From Rhizobium mayense (GTDB lineage Bacteria; Pseudomonadota; Alphaproteobacteria; Rhizobiales; Rhizobiaceae): a DNA stretch of 64,000 bases. This document shows positions 27,413 through 36,291 of the stretch, piece after piece. Made by a program: the position numbers and the translations under genes. The stretch lies in assembly GCF_030272705.1 (NCBI RefSeq), contig NZ_JARFYM010000011.1, forward strand, positions 62,001 through 126,000. The letters are read 5' to 3'. Position 1 is the first letter of the stretch. Every line of letters begins with the position of its first letter. Under the pieces are notes generated by a model that was not told the DNA's origin, did not search any database, and saw only the letters and a program-made list of their open reading frames with translations.

Positions 27413-29122
27413 ATGGAAGCGGAAACCCAGAAGGGTGCCGAAGGCCCCAGCATCCCTCCAGGCGCCTGCCGCGCCCAGCTTGCCCGAATTCTCGACAGTG
27501 CCGATTTTGACGCCACCGATCGCGAACGGCGATTTCTAAGCTTCGTCGTGAACGAGACGTTGTCCGGGCGCGGTGAACGCATCAAGGCCTACTCGATAGC
27601 CGTCGAGGTATTTGGTCGCGACGCCTCCTTCGATCCACAGGCAGATCCCATTGTCCGTGTTGAAGCCGGCCACCTGCGGCGGGCGCTCGAACGCTACTAC
27701 CTGACCGGCGGACTGGCCGATCTCATCCGCATTAGCATACCGAAGGGTGGCTACGTTCCGTCATTCTCCCTGCATGGCACTGGGCGTACCGACGTCGTCC
27801 CTGAGCCTCCCCCCAGTGCGACAGTAGGACCGGCACCGGCAAGCATAGGCTCCACGCTGCCGATCATGTTTGCAACGGCGATATTGGTGGCTGTCGTGTT
27901 AGCGCTGTTGTGGTGGGTCCATGCTCCTCGATCCGTCGCGAGTAGGCCGGAAATCCCACGCCTGGCGGTCGAATGGTTTGAGGACCTGTCTGACAAGGGA
28001 GATTCCGCGGCCCTGGCCCGCGGTTTCACGCAGGAGGTTGTCGGCGGACTTTCGAAATTCAAGGACATCGTCGTCGTTCAATCTCCCAGCCCGGAGGTCG
28101 CGCGACAAGTTCGATACGTGCTGCGGGGAAGCTTATATATGTCCGCCGAAGCTTTCCGATTGCAGGTCATCCTCCGCAGCAATCCGGACGGAACCGTTCT
28201 TTGGGCCGAGAGCTATGACGGTCCAGCCACGGTTCACGATCTTCTGAAATCCCAAGCAGACATTGCCGGCAACGTCGCGACGGCCCTGGCGCAGGCGTAC
28301 GGTGTCATCTTCCAGGCGGATGCGAAGCTGGCGGTTCCCAACCCTCCAGATGACTGGGCCGCATACGCCTGCACGCTTTCCTACTATTCCTACCGCGCGA
28401 ATTTCGATGCGGCGGTTCGATCGTCGGTTCACTCTTGTCTTGAGAAGGCAGTCGAACGTTTTCCCGACTACGCGACCGCCTGGGCGCTTCTGTCGCTGAT
28501 CCTCATTGACGAGGCGCGCTTCGGCTACCCGATCGATCCGGTCAGGTCGCCGGCATTGATCGAACAGGCCCTTGCCGCTGCCCGCCGCGCGGTGGAGTTG
28601 GAGCCGTTGAATGTGCGTGGCCTGCAGGCGGAGATGTTCGCGCTCGATCTGAAAAAGGAAGTCGATGCGGCAATGCAGGTGGGCAAACGGGCGTTGTCCA
28701 TCAATCCCAATGATACTGAGCTAATGGGCGAGTATGGGTATCGCCTAGCGCTGTCTGGGAAATGGAGCGAGGGGTGCGCCCTGGTGACGAGGGCGCGGGA
28801 ACGCAATCCGGCACCGCTTGCCTACTATGAAGCGGGGCTTGCCCTTTGCTCGTATTTCAGTGGAGACCACGAGCAGGCCGCCGCATGGATCAGAAAGGCG
28901 AACGTCCCGGGAAATGCTCTTTATCACGTGATCGCCGCTGCGATTTTCGCCGAAGCAGGTTATCAACCCGATGCCAATCGTGAGCGCGACTGGCTCGTAG
29001 AGCATGAGCCGGCTCTGGTGCAAAATCTCAGGCAAGAAGTAGCGTTGCGCTTTAACCGTTCCGAGGATATTGCCCTTTTCCTGGGCTCGTTGAGGAAGGC
29101 TGGCTTGCAGTTTTCAGAGTGA
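27413..29122 (+). CDS. Membrane-anchored TPR protein of the group often labelled adenylate cyclase-like
   Basis: The 569-residue protein has a cytoplasmic N-terminal domain (about residues 20-115, FLSFVVNETLSGRGERIKAY, then DPIVRVEAGHLRRALERYY), one membrane helix (about 148-170), a FlgO/TolB-like region and TPR-type helical repeats from about 290 to the end. The N-terminal domain recurs in rhizobial TPR proteins annotated as adenylate cyclases, but I see no cyclase catalytic domain. The ATG at 27413 has GGGAGG at good spacing; an in-frame ATG at 27380 does not. It could couple an envelope signal to regulation; the exported-protein genes next to it are possible targets, which is inference. 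The following gene starts 53 bp after its stop. Confidence 0.72.
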   Translation: MEAETQKGAEGPSIPPGACRAQLARILDSADFDATDRERRFLSFVVNETLSGRGERIKAYSIAVEVFGRDASFDPQADPIVRVEAGHLRRALERYYLTGGLADLIRISIPKGGYVPSFSLHGTGRTDVVPEPPPSATVGPAPASIGSTLPIMFATAILVAVVLALLWWVHAPRSVASRPEIPRLAVEWFEDLSDKGDSAALARGFTQEVVGGLSKFKDIVVVQSPSPEVARQVRYVLRGSLYMSAEAFRLQVILRSNPDGTVLWAESYDGPATVHDLLKSQADIAGNVATALAQAYGVIFQADAKLAVPNPPDDWAAYACTLSYYSYRANFDAAVRSSVHSCLEKAVERFPDYATAWALLSLILIDEARFGYPIDPVRSPALIEQALAAARRAVELEPLNVRGLQAEMFALDLKKEVDAAMQVGKRALSINPNDTELMGEYGYRLALSGKWSEGCALVTRARERNPAPLAYYEAGLALCSYFSGDHEQAAAWIRKANVPGNALYHVIAAAIFAEAGYQPDANRERDWLVEHEPALVQNLRQEVALRFNRSEDIALFLGSLRKAGLQFSE

Positions 29123-29175
29123 CAATCAGGCGGCGCCGCAAAGGCGGGCAAGTCAACAATAGTAAGGGAAGTGTA

Positions 29176-29610
29176 ATGCTGACCGAAGTCGCAACCGCCG
29201 AACAGATTTCCCGCGTGATCTCTCAAGCGACTGCCCCGGCTTTCCTGCTGGGCGCGGTCGCGGCATTCATCTCGGTCTTGATCACGCGCATGAACCGGAT
29301 CGTGGACCGCAGTAATTTTCTAGGCGCTCTCCCTGAAGACCACCCCGGCCGCAATAATCTAAAGCTTGTCCTTCCACGATTGAAGCGGCGCGCAAGGCTG
29401 CTCAATAAGGCCATAGAATGCGCAGTGATAAGCGGGATATGCACCACCGTGCTTGTCATACTGGCATTCGCCAGCTCGTTTTTGAACCTCAGACATGAAT
29501 ATGGCGCGGCCATCATGTTCTCAATCGCGCTTATGTTCTTCGCCGCTTCCTTGGTGGCATTGCTACTCGAGGTGCGGGCCGCACAGCACGACTTAGATTT
29601 TTATGTATAA
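29176..29610 (+). CDS. DUF2721-family membrane protein
   Basis: The 144-residue product has three hydrophobic helices: one at residues 20-38 (APAFLLGAVAAFISVLI), then a basic cytoplasmic loop (RLKRRARLLNKAIECAVI), then two more helices before a short tail. This layout is typical of DUF2721 proteins of unknown function. The ATG at 29176 follows AAGGGAAG; an upstream frame overlapping the TPR gene is unlikely to be translated. It is 53 bp from the TPR gene on the same strand and may be cotranscribed. Confidence 0.75.
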   Translation: MLTEVATAEQISRVISQATAPAFLLGAVAAFISVLITRMNRIVDRSNFLGALPEDHPGRNNLKLVLPRLKRRARLLNKAIECAVISGICTTVLVILAFASSFLNLRHEYGAAIMFSIALMFFAASLVALLLEVRAAQHDLDFYV

Positions 29611-29689
29611 GGGGAGGTTGTGCCGCGTTTGTTGCTATGACGAAAAGCGGCCAGCGCGCCATATCAACTTCAACGGCAGCTGAATTAAA

Positions 29690-29766
29690 TGGCGCACCCG
29701 ACAGGATTCGAACCTGTGACCTTTGGAATCGGAATCCAACACTCTATCCAGCTGAGCTACGGGTGC
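29690..29766 (-). tRNA. tRNA-Arg (anticodon CCG)
   Basis: The minus strand folds into a full cloverleaf of 77 nt with the CCA end encoded. The acceptor stem is GCACCCG/CGGGTGC, the D stem GCTC/GAGT has one G-U pair, the anticodon stem is TTGGA/TCCAA with loop TTCCGAT, and the T arm is ACAGG-TTCGAAT-CCTGT. The anticodon CCG reads the arginine codon CGG. Confidence 0.96.
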
Positions 29767-29875
29767 ATGCCTTAGGCGGTTTGACTCGCCTGTCCGATGT
29801 GGTGGTTCTTAGCCTAGGAAGCGTTTGGCTTCAATGCGGAAAATGCGGGAAATCACATATCGGCTTCTGCGAATG

Positions 29876-29908
29876 AAAAAGGGCCGCGATCGTTTGAGGT
29901 CGCGGCCC
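29876..29908 (-). terminator. Intrinsic terminator of the xylFHG operon
   Basis: A 9-bp perfect stem (GGGCCGCGA / TCGCGGCCC, 29881-29908) is followed on the minus strand by TTTTT (29876-29880). It lies 26 bp beyond the stop codon of the ATPase gene. Confidence 0.85.
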
Positions 29909-29934
29909 TGTTTGTTTGCTTGAGAGTATCGGGC

Positions 29935-30717
29935 TTAGCTTTTCATCGCGCCGGGGCCGGGGATGGCTTTGGGGGGGACCTTGCCGAGGATGATCATGCC
30001 GAGGACTTCGTCCTTGGTGACGTCTTCGGTGCGGGCATGGCCGACGACCTGGCCGTTCTTCATCACCGAGACGCGGTCGGCGAGGTCGAAGACATCGTGG
30101 ATGTCGTGGCTGATGAGGAAGATGCCGATGCCGTCCTTCTTCAATTCCTTGATCAGGTCGCCGACCTGCGCGGTTTCCTGGGGGCCGAGAGCCGCCGTCG
30201 GCTCGTCCATGATCAGGATGCGGGCGTTGAAGAGGATGGCGCGGGCGATCGCCACCGACTGGCGCTGGCCGCCGGAGAGCGCCTTCACCGGCTCCTTGAA
30301 GCGCTTGAAGTTGGGGTTCAAGCGGCCCATCACCTTGCGGGCCGATGCTTCCATGGCGACGTCGTCGAGCGTGCCCCAGCGGGTTTGCAGCTCGCGGCCG
30401 AGATAGAGATTGGCGGCGGCGTCGACATTGTCGGCGACGGCCAGTGTCTGGTAAATCGTCTCGATGCCGTATTTCTTGGCGTCGCGCGGCGTGCGGATAT
30501 CGGCCGGTTCGCCATTGATCAGGATTTCGCCGCTGTCGCGCTTGTAGGCGCCGGAGAGGATTTTGATCAGCGTCGATTTGCCGGCGCCGTTATGGCCGAG
30601 CAGCGCCACGACTTCGCCGGGGAAGAGGTCGACCGAGGCGTTGTCGACGGCGTGAATGCCGCCGAAGGAGATGGAAATGTTCTTCATTTCCACAAGCGGA
30701 GTGGTTTGATCCGTCAT
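29935..30717 (-). CDS. xylG: D-xylose ABC transporter ATP-binding protein
   Basis: The 260-residue ATPase has a single nucleotide-binding domain: Walker A (GHNGAGKST), signature (LSGGQ) with VAIARAI, Walker B ([11 protein letters not shown]) and a switch His (ISHDI). Most sugar ATPases of this class, including E. coli XylG, carry two such domains. The single-domain form is like FrcA and some rhizobial xylose systems, so a homodimer should serve the permease. It is the last gene of the xylF-xylH-xylG order and starts 15 bp after xylH. The xylose assignment rests on the binding protein; fructose-type transport is the alternative. Confidence 0.88.
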   Translation of the reverse strand: MTDQTTPLVEMKNISISFGGIHAVDNASVDLFPGEVVALLGHNGAGKSTLIKILSGAYKRDSGEILINGEPADIRTPRDAKKYGIETIYQTLAVADNVDAAANLYLGRELQTRWGTLDDVAMEASARKVMGRLNPNFKRFKEPVKALSGGQRQSVAIARAILFNARILIMDEPTAALGPQETAQVGDLIKELKKDGIGIFLISHDIHDVFDLADRVSVMKNGQVVGHARTEDVTKDEVLGMIILGKVPPKAIPGPGAMKS

Positions 30718-30732
30718 GGTTCAGAATTCCTT

Positions 30733-32061
30733 TTACTTGGCGCGCGAGCGGTAGACGATGTCGAGCCAGACGGCGACCACCAGGACAACGCCGACGACGA
30801 CGTTCTGAATTGGCGTATCGACATTGGCGAGACCCATGCCCGACTGCAGCGATTGCATGACCAGGGCGCCGATCATGGCGCCGGCGACCGTGCCGCTGCC
30901 GCCGGCAAGCGACGTGCCGCCGATGACGGCCGCGGCGATGGTGAAGAGCTCGTAGGTCGTGCCCTGCGAGTTGACGGCCGAGTTGAGACGCGCGGTGGAT
31001 ATAGCGGCCGAGACGGCGGCGAGGAAGCCCATCAGCGCGAAGATCCTGACGATGACCCATTTGGTCTTGATGCCGGCGAGCTCGGCAGCTTCCGGGTTGC
31101 CGCCGATTGCGAAGACATAGCGGCCGAAGCGCAGGCGCGTGGCGATGAAGGTCATCACGATGCCGATGAAGACGGCGATGAGGACGGGAACGGCGATGCC
31201 GTAGGGAATGTCCAATCCCGTCTCCGGCCAGGGAATATTGTGATCCGTGGCGTAGCGCTTGGCGATGCCGATCGGCCAATCATAGCTGTTGAAGAGATAG
31301 ACGGTGCCGAGGACGAGCAGGGAGCCGAGGGCGGCAAGGAAATATTCCGCCCAAAGCGGACGGCGCGGAAAGTGAAAGCGCTTTCTTTGCTGGCGCGAGC
31401 CGATGATGCCGGCGATGATCAGCAGGCAGGCGGCCACACCCACCACCCAGCTCCAGGTCGCGCCGATCGAACCGGTGGCGCCGCCGCCGCCCATGACGAC
31501 GAAGGTGGAGTCCATCGGCGCTACCGTCTGGCCGCTGGTGACATACCAGGCAAGGCCGCGCCAGACGAGAAGTCCGCCGAGCGTGACGATGAAGGAGGGG
31601 ACATTCATGAAGGCGGTGATCGCGCCCTGGAAGGCGCCGATGGCCGTGCCGATCGCCAGGCCGCAGATCAGCGTGATAATCCAGGTCCAGGAACTGTCGA
31701 AGCCGAGATATTGCGGCAGCCACTTGGCCTGCATGACGCCCATGATCATGGCGACGAAGCCAAGCAGCGAGCCGACCGAAAGGTCGATGTTGCGCGTGAC
31801 GATGACCAGCACCATGCCGGTGGCGAGGACCGCGATTTCGCAGGTCTGCACCGAAAGGTTCCAAAGGTTTCTGGCGGTGAGGAATTCCCGGCCGTCGAAT
31901 ATCCGGAGATAAAGATCGAAGCCGATCCAGATGATCAGCAGCGCTCCGATCATGCCGAGCAGGCGGGTATCGATTTCGGTGGCACGCAGGAAGCGGGTGA
32001 TTGCTCCGGCTTCTGCGTCGCGGGGACCGCTCGATGTTGTGGACTGTGTCATGTCGGCCAT
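30733..32061 (-). CDS. xylH: D-xylose ABC transporter permease
   Basis: The 442-residue permease has about ten or more hydrophobic helices and the BPD-2 type motifs RNIDLSVGSLLGFVAM and, near the C-terminus, AVIGGTSLAGGSGTVAGAMIGALV. It is longer than RbsC-type permeases (about 320) and matches XylH-type length. I take the ATG at 32061 (MADMTQ) since GGAG precedes it; a GTG six codons upstream overlaps that site. A 290-bp gap holding a strong hairpin separates it from xylF. Confidence 0.9.
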   Translation of the reverse strand: MADMTQSTTSSGPRDAEAGAITRFLRATEIDTRLLGMIGALLIIWIGFDLYLRIFDGREFLTARNLWNLSVQTCEIAVLATGMVLVIVTRNIDLSVGSLLGFVAMIMGVMQAKWLPQYLGFDSSWTWIITLICGLAIGTAIGAFQGAITAFMNVPSFIVTLGGLLVWRGLAWYVTSGQTVAPMDSTFVVMGGGGATGSIGATWSWVVGVAACLLIIAGIIGSRQQRKRFHFPRRPLWAEYFLAALGSLLVLGTVYLFNSYDWPIGIAKRYATDHNIPWPETGLDIPYGIAVPVLIAVFIGIVMTFIATRLRFGRYVFAIGGNPEAAELAGIKTKWVIVRIFALMGFLAAVSAAISTARLNSAVNSQGTTYELFTIAAAVIGGTSLAGGSGTVAGAMIGALVMQSLQSGMGLANVDTPIQNVVVGVVLVVAVWLDIVYRSRAK

Positions 32062-32286
32062 CGCTTTGCCGTTCTCCACTGTTGGGCGCGGTCTGCGATG
32101 CCTCCAAGGCTATCGCTGGCAATACCGCGCCGATCTCAAAAATGCGTCATCGCCGTGCGGCCGGTCTTCGTTCCGGTCCCGATGACCGCCATCCGGCGGG
32201 CCAATGGGATATGCGATGGCGCAGCACGATGCGGGAAGCGTGGGTCTCCGATTGCAAGGGAGAGTTGTCTGCTCCTGATCCGCATT

Positions 32287-32318
32287 CGACGCCGCAACGG
32301 AGTGCCGCTGCGGCGTCG
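32287..32318 (-). other. Stable hairpin between xylF and xylH
   Basis: A perfect 10-bp GC-rich stem (CGACGCCGCA / TGCGGCGTCG) with a 12-nt loop lies 34 bp beyond the xylF stop, without a T-tract. It probably protects the xylF part of the transcript from 3' decay so the binding protein is made in excess. The remaining 200 bp to xylH show nothing recognisable. Confidence 0.6.
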
Positions 32319-32351
32319 GTATTATGATCGGGTCAACCGTTCAAGGACAGC

Positions 32352-33392
32352 TTATTTGCAGGCTGCGACGGCGCCGGCTTTTACGCCCTGGCAAGCTTCA
32401 GCCTTGGTGATCCAGCCGGCGTCGATGACGACGTTCAGGTTGTCCTTGGTGATCGGCTGCGGAGTCAGGAAGACAGATTTCATCGGGACGTGCTTCGGGC
32501 CGCCGGTGAAGGTCTGGACGCCGCTGATCTGGTCCATGGACTTGCCGTTGGCAAGGTCGATGGCGATTTCGGCGGCGCGCTTGCCGAGCTCACGCGAGTC
32601 CTTCCAGATGGAGACGGTCTGCGTGCCGAGCGCGATGCGGTTCAGGGCTGCCTTGTCGGCGTCCTGGCCGGAAACCGGAACGGAGCCGGCGAGGCCCTGG
32701 GCGTCGAGGGCGGCAACGGCGCCGCCGGCGGTGCCGTCGTTGGAGGCGACGACCGCGTCTACCTTGTTGTTGTTGGCGGTCAGGAACTGCTCCATGTTGC
32801 GCTGCGCGTTCTGCGGCAGCCAGCCGTCCGTGTAGGCTTCACCGACATTCTTGATCTTGCCGGCATCGATGGAGGGCTTCAGCACTTCCATCTGGCCGGA
32901 GAACAGGAAGTCGGCGTTCGGGTCGGACGACGAGCCCTTGATGAAGACGTAATTGCCTTCCGGCTTGGCCTTCAGGATTTCGCGAGCCTGCATGCGGCCC
33001 ACTTCCTTGTTGTCGAAGGTGATGTAGAAGGCGGCCGGATTTTCGATCAGGCGGTCGTAACCAACAACCGGAATGCCTTCGTCGGCAGCCTTTTCAACGG
33101 CCGGGCCGATGGCGTCGGAGTCCTGAGCGAGAATGATGAGGGCGTTGGCACCCTGGGAAATCAGGGATTCAACGTCGGTCAACTGCTTGGAAGCGGAAGA
33201 TTGGGCATCAGCGGAAATATACTTGGCGCCAACCGCAGCGAGTGCCTTCTTGATGGCAGCTTCGTCGGTCTTCCAACGCTCTTCCTGGAAGTTTGACCAG
33301 GAAACGCCGACGACGAGATCCTTCGCGAAGGCCGCTGTCTGCATGGTCAAAACGATGGCCGCACCAGCAGCCAGCTTGATTAAAGCTCTCAT
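32352..33392 (-). CDS. xylF: D-xylose periplasmic binding protein
   Basis: The 346-residue precursor has a signal peptide (about residues 1-23, ending AAFA) and two periplasmic-binding lobes. Segments close to E. coli XylF are [20 protein letters not shown], then [20 protein letters not shown] and [20 protein letters not shown]. These are the basis for calling xylose rather than another sugar. The ATG at 33392 has GGGAGG before it; an upstream extension of 46 codons is not protein-like. It is the first gene of the operon, with an operator-like palindrome about 90 bp upstream and the divergent ROK regulator beyond. Confidence 0.93.
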   Translation of the reverse strand: MRALIKLAAGAAIVLTMQTAAFAKDLVVGVSWSNFQEERWKTDEAAIKKALAAVGAKYISADAQSSASKQLTDVESLISQGANALIILAQDSDAIGPAVEKAADEGIPVVGYDRLIENPAAFYITFDNKEVGRMQAREILKAKPEGNYVFIKGSSSDPNADFLFSGQMEVLKPSIDAGKIKNVGEAYTDGWLPQNAQRNMEQFLTANNNKVDAVVASNDGTAGGAVAALDAQGLAGSVPVSGQDADKAALNRIALGTQTVSIWKDSRELGKRAAEIAIDLANGKSMDQISGVQTFTGGPKHVPMKSVFLTPQPITKDNLNVVIDAGWITKAEACQGVKAGAVAACK

Positions 33393-33478
33393 ATTATCCT
33401 CCCGAGTGAATGCGACCGCACGTGCCCTGAGCTCCCGCCGGCCGCCGCGATAACGCTGACGAGAAAGGTTCGGATTTT

Positions 33479-33527
33479 TTTCTCGACAGTCGAGAAATTT
33501 AGTGTCAGAGATTTTTTCCACTGTCAA
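33479..33527 (-). promoter_or_regulatory. xylF promoter with palindromic operator for the ROK regulator
   Basis: TTTCTCGAC-A-GTCGAGAAA (33479-33497) is a perfect 9-1-9 palindrome. Just upstream on the minus strand is TTGACA (33522-33527), an ideal -35, and a weaker AT-rich -10 (CTAAAT) abuts the palindrome. The site lies between divergent xylF and xylR, so it is the likely XylR operator. Confidence 0.7.
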
Positions 33528-33611
33528 CACCGCACTGCCAGGTTTAATCGGCCGCTGAAGACGAACGGGCTATAGTTGCGGACAGGAGGGATGGAATGAG
33601 CGGGAGGCTTG

Positions 33612-34856
33612 ATGATGCTGGCCAAATCGAGCACCGAATTGGTCCGCCAGAAGAACAGTGTTCTGGTGCTGACGGCGCTGCGCCGCCACGGTCCGCTCGC
33701 CCATACTGAACTTTCTGATTTCACCAAGCTTTCGTCGGCGACAATATCGGTCATCACCACCGATCTGGAGCGGGCGCAGATCATCGAGAAGGCGGAGCAG
33801 CAGGCAGCAAGCGGCCGCGGCCGCCCGCGCGTCTTGTTTTCGCAGCGTCGCGATTGCGGCTATCTCATCGTCGTCATCATTTCATCGGATGCCGTTCAAT
33901 ATTCGCTTGTGGACTATGCTGGCCGGTTGATCGACCGCTTCACCGAGGACAGGCAGCAGACCGTCCCGAACGTCGCCTCTTTCGTGAGAGGGCTGCGCGA
34001 TGCCTTGAACCGGATTGTCGTCCGTTCGCGATTGTCGCGCGACAAGGTCGTGATGATTTCCATCAGCAGCAAGGGCCTGGTCGAGAGTTCGGAGCCGGTG
34101 TTGCGCTGGTCGCCGATCTTCGGGCGCGAACAGATCGATTTTGCCGCGGTGTTGCGCGGCGAATGGTCGGCGAAAGTCATCCTCGGCAATGAGACTCTGC
34201 TCGTCGCCGCTGCGGTCGGCCGCCAGGAGGAGAATAAGAAGGGCCGTGACTTCCGGGCGCTTGCCGCACTCTCGCTCGGCCACAGCATCGGCCTTGGCGT
34301 GGTGCGCCGCGGCAACGAAGGAAGGCTCGAAATATCGGCGCCGAATTTCGGTCATATGCTGCATATGCCGGGCGGGGGCCTCTGCCGTTGTGGATCGCGC
34401 GGCTGCATTGAGGCCTATGCCGGCTTCTACGCCATTCTGCGCACGGCCTTCGACGTGCCGCTCGACACGATCCCCGCGAAATTCGTGCCGGTCGCCGAAC
34501 TCGACAAGATCGCTACCAGCGCCCGGCAGGGCAACCGCCGCAACATCCACGCCTTCAGGCAGGCGGGCCTGGCGCTCGGCAACGGCCTCTCGCGCGTCCT
34601 TAGCCTGCACGAAAGCATGCCGATCGCGATCACAGGGCCGGGGACGCGCTATTACGACTTGCTGCTGGAGGGCATTTCCGAGGGGCTGGCGGAATCGCAT
34701 GTCGTGCGCATGGAGGGCATGCCGGAGCTGCGGGTGATGGCGGACGAACCGACGCTGGTGTTCGAAGGGCACCTCAACCGCGCGCTGGCGATGATGGATG
34801 ACGATATCGTCAGATCCGGAGTTGCCATTTCGGAATTGAATGAGCAGACTGTGTGA
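33612..34856 (+). CDS. xylR: ROK-family transcriptional repressor of xylose genes
   Basis: The 414-residue protein has an N-terminal winged helix (about residues 10-75, HTELSDFTKLSSATISVITT) and a C-terminal ROK sugar-kinase-like domain with the zinc motif CRCGSRGCIEAYAG and LSLGHSIGLGVV. It should bind DNA without xylose and release it when xylose binds. GGGAGG precedes three candidate starts (TTG 33609, ATG 33612, ATG 33615). The divergent position relative to xylF fits the known arrangement. Its stop is only 10 bp from an exported cytochrome gene, so they may share a transcript. Confidence 0.88.
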   Translation: MMLAKSSTELVRQKNSVLVLTALRRHGPLAHTELSDFTKLSSATISVITTDLERAQIIEKAEQQAASGRGRPRVLFSQRRDCGYLIVVIISSDAVQYSLVDYAGRLIDRFTEDRQQTVPNVASFVRGLRDALNRIVVRSRLSRDKVVMISISSKGLVESSEPVLRWSPIFGREQIDFAAVLRGEWSAKVILGNETLLVAAAVGRQEENKKGRDFRALAALSLGHSIGLGVVRRGNEGRLEISAPNFGHMLHMPGGGLCRCGSRGCIEAYAGFYAILRTAFDVPLDTIPAKFVPVAELDKIATSARQGNRRNIHAFRQAGLALGNGLSRVLSLHESMPIAITGPGTRYYDLLLEGISEGLAESHVVRMEGMPELRVMADEPTLVFEGHLNRALAMMDDDIVRSGVAISELNEQTV

Positions 34857-34866
34857 GGAGGGGACT

Positions 34867-36291
34867 ATGAAACGAATGGCACTCATGTGCCTCTGTCTTG
34901 CTGCGACGGGATTGCCCGCGATCGCGGCGCAGCCTTGGGAGGAGAAGACCGCCGCACTCGGCCAGGCCGGCGCCGAGGTTTCGGGCCATCAGACGGTCGA
35001 GCAGCTCAAGAATCTCATCAAGATCGGCGAGGCCCTGTTTACAGCGCGCTTCACGGTGGAAGACGGGGCAGGGCGCCCCGGCGCCACGCAGGCGATCGTG
35101 CCGACCAAGCGCAAGCATCCGGTGATGAACGAATTCAGCCGTACGGCCGGCGTCGACGCCAATGCCTGTTCCTCCTGCCATAACATGCCGTTTCCAGGCG
35201 GCGCCGGCGATTTCACCACCAATGTCTTCGTGTCAGAAGGGTTCGAGAGCGCGGATTTTGACACGACCGATCCGCAATTCTCCAACGAGCGCGGTACCAA
35301 CAGCCTGTTTGGCGATGGTCTGGTCGAGCTTCTGGCCCGTGAGATGACCGTCGATTTGCAGCGCCAGCGCGGCGAGGCGATTACGCTTGCGGCGAAAACC
35401 GGCCAACCCCAGCGCGTCGCGCTCGAGACCAAAGGCGTCAAATTCGGCTGGCTGACCGCGCAGCCCAATGGCCTGGTCGATATGCGGGAGCTCGATGGCG
35501 TAGACATGGATCTCGTCATCCGGCCGTTCAGCCAGAAGGGCGTGATGACGTCGCTGCGGCAGTTCACCGTCAATGCGCTGAACCAGCATCACGGCATGGA
35601 GCCCGTGGAGCGCTTCGGCGGCCGCTGGACAGGGACCAGGGATTTCGATGGCGACGGGCATGCCGATGAGATCAGCGACGGCGACGTTTCGGCGCTGGTC
35701 GCCTGGCAAGCAACCTTGCCGGCGCCGGTGCAGAAAGTGCCGGACAATGCCCAGTGGCGCGACATGGCGGCCGCCGGCGAAAAGCTGTTCGACGGCATGG
35801 GTTGCACGGCCTGCCACAGGACGAGCCTGCCGCTCGACAGTCTTTCCTTCTCGGATCCCGGCCCGAACGACGTTGCCGGCACGCTGAACGTCTCGCAGGT
35901 GAAAGACCCGGCTGTCTACGACCTGTCGCAGCTCGACTGGACGAAGAAGCTGAAACGCAATGACAAGGGGCAGGTGCTGGTGCCGCTGTTCGGCGATCTC
36001 AAGCGCCACACCATAACCGATAGCGGCGTCGACCAGCTTGGCAACGAGCTTCTGGCGCAGCGCTTCGTGGATCGCAATATCTTCATGACGGCGGAGCTTT
36101 GGGGCGTGGCCTCGACGCCGCCCTATGGCCATCGCAACGACATTACGACGCTTGATGGCGTGATCCGTGCCCATGGTGGCGACGGCCGCGCGGCTCGCGA
36201 CACCTATGTCGGCGCGTCCGACGAGGATCGCGCTCGCATCATCGCTTTCCTCAAGACGCTGGTCATCGAGCAGGCAGGGGTGAAACAATGA
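34867..36291 (+). CDS. Exported di-haem oxidoreductase (DUF1111-type, peroxidase-like)
   Basis: The 474-residue protein has a signal peptide (about residues 1-20, LPAIAA) and two c-type haem-binding motifs, CSSCH (about residue 101) and CTACH (about residue 315), spaced as in di-haem peroxidase-like proteins. A calcium-loop-like DFDGDGHAD lies between them. It should sit in the periplasm and move electrons; the partner is unknown. GAGGAGG lies before the ATG, 10 bp after xylR. Its stop overlaps the next gene by 4 bp, so the two products are probably coupled in function. Confidence 0.85.
   Translation: MKRMALMCLCLAATGLPAIAAQPWEEKTAALGQAGAEVSGHQTVEQLKNLIKIGEALFTARFTVEDGAGRPGATQAIVPTKRKHPVMNEFSRTAGVDANACSSCHNMPFPGGAGDFTTNVFVSEGFESADFDTTDPQFSNERGTNSLFGDGLVELLAREMTVDLQRQRGEAITLAAKTGQPQRVALETKGVKFGWLTAQPNGLVDMRELDGVDMDLVIRPFSQKGVMTSLRQFTVNALNQHHGMEPVERFGGRWTGTRDFDGDGHADEISDGDVSALVAWQATLPAPVQKVPDNAQWRDMAAAGEKLFDGMGCTACHRTSLPLDSLSFSDPGPNDVAGTLNVSQVKDPAVYDLSQLDWTKKLKRNDKGQVLVPLFGDLKRHTITDSGVDQLGNELLAQRFVDRNIFMTAELWGVASTPPYGHRNDITTLDGVIRAHGGDGRAARDTYVGASDEDRARIIAFLKTLVIEQAGVKQ

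Noticed and set aside
27413..29122. Adenylate cyclase
   Set aside because: Only the N-terminal domain and TPR-like repeats common in so-annotated proteins are present; the class III catalytic domain is not seen.
29690..29766. tRNA-Arg as a phage or island attachment site
   Set aside because: No integrase gene and no repeat of the tRNA 3' end is visible in the window.
29920..32835. Open frame of 971 codons on the plus strand
   Set aside because: It lies antisense to xylG, xylH and part of xylF, crosses intergenic DNA, and has the His/Asp/Gly/Arg-rich composition expected opposite GC-rich genes. The sense genes have clear family motifs.
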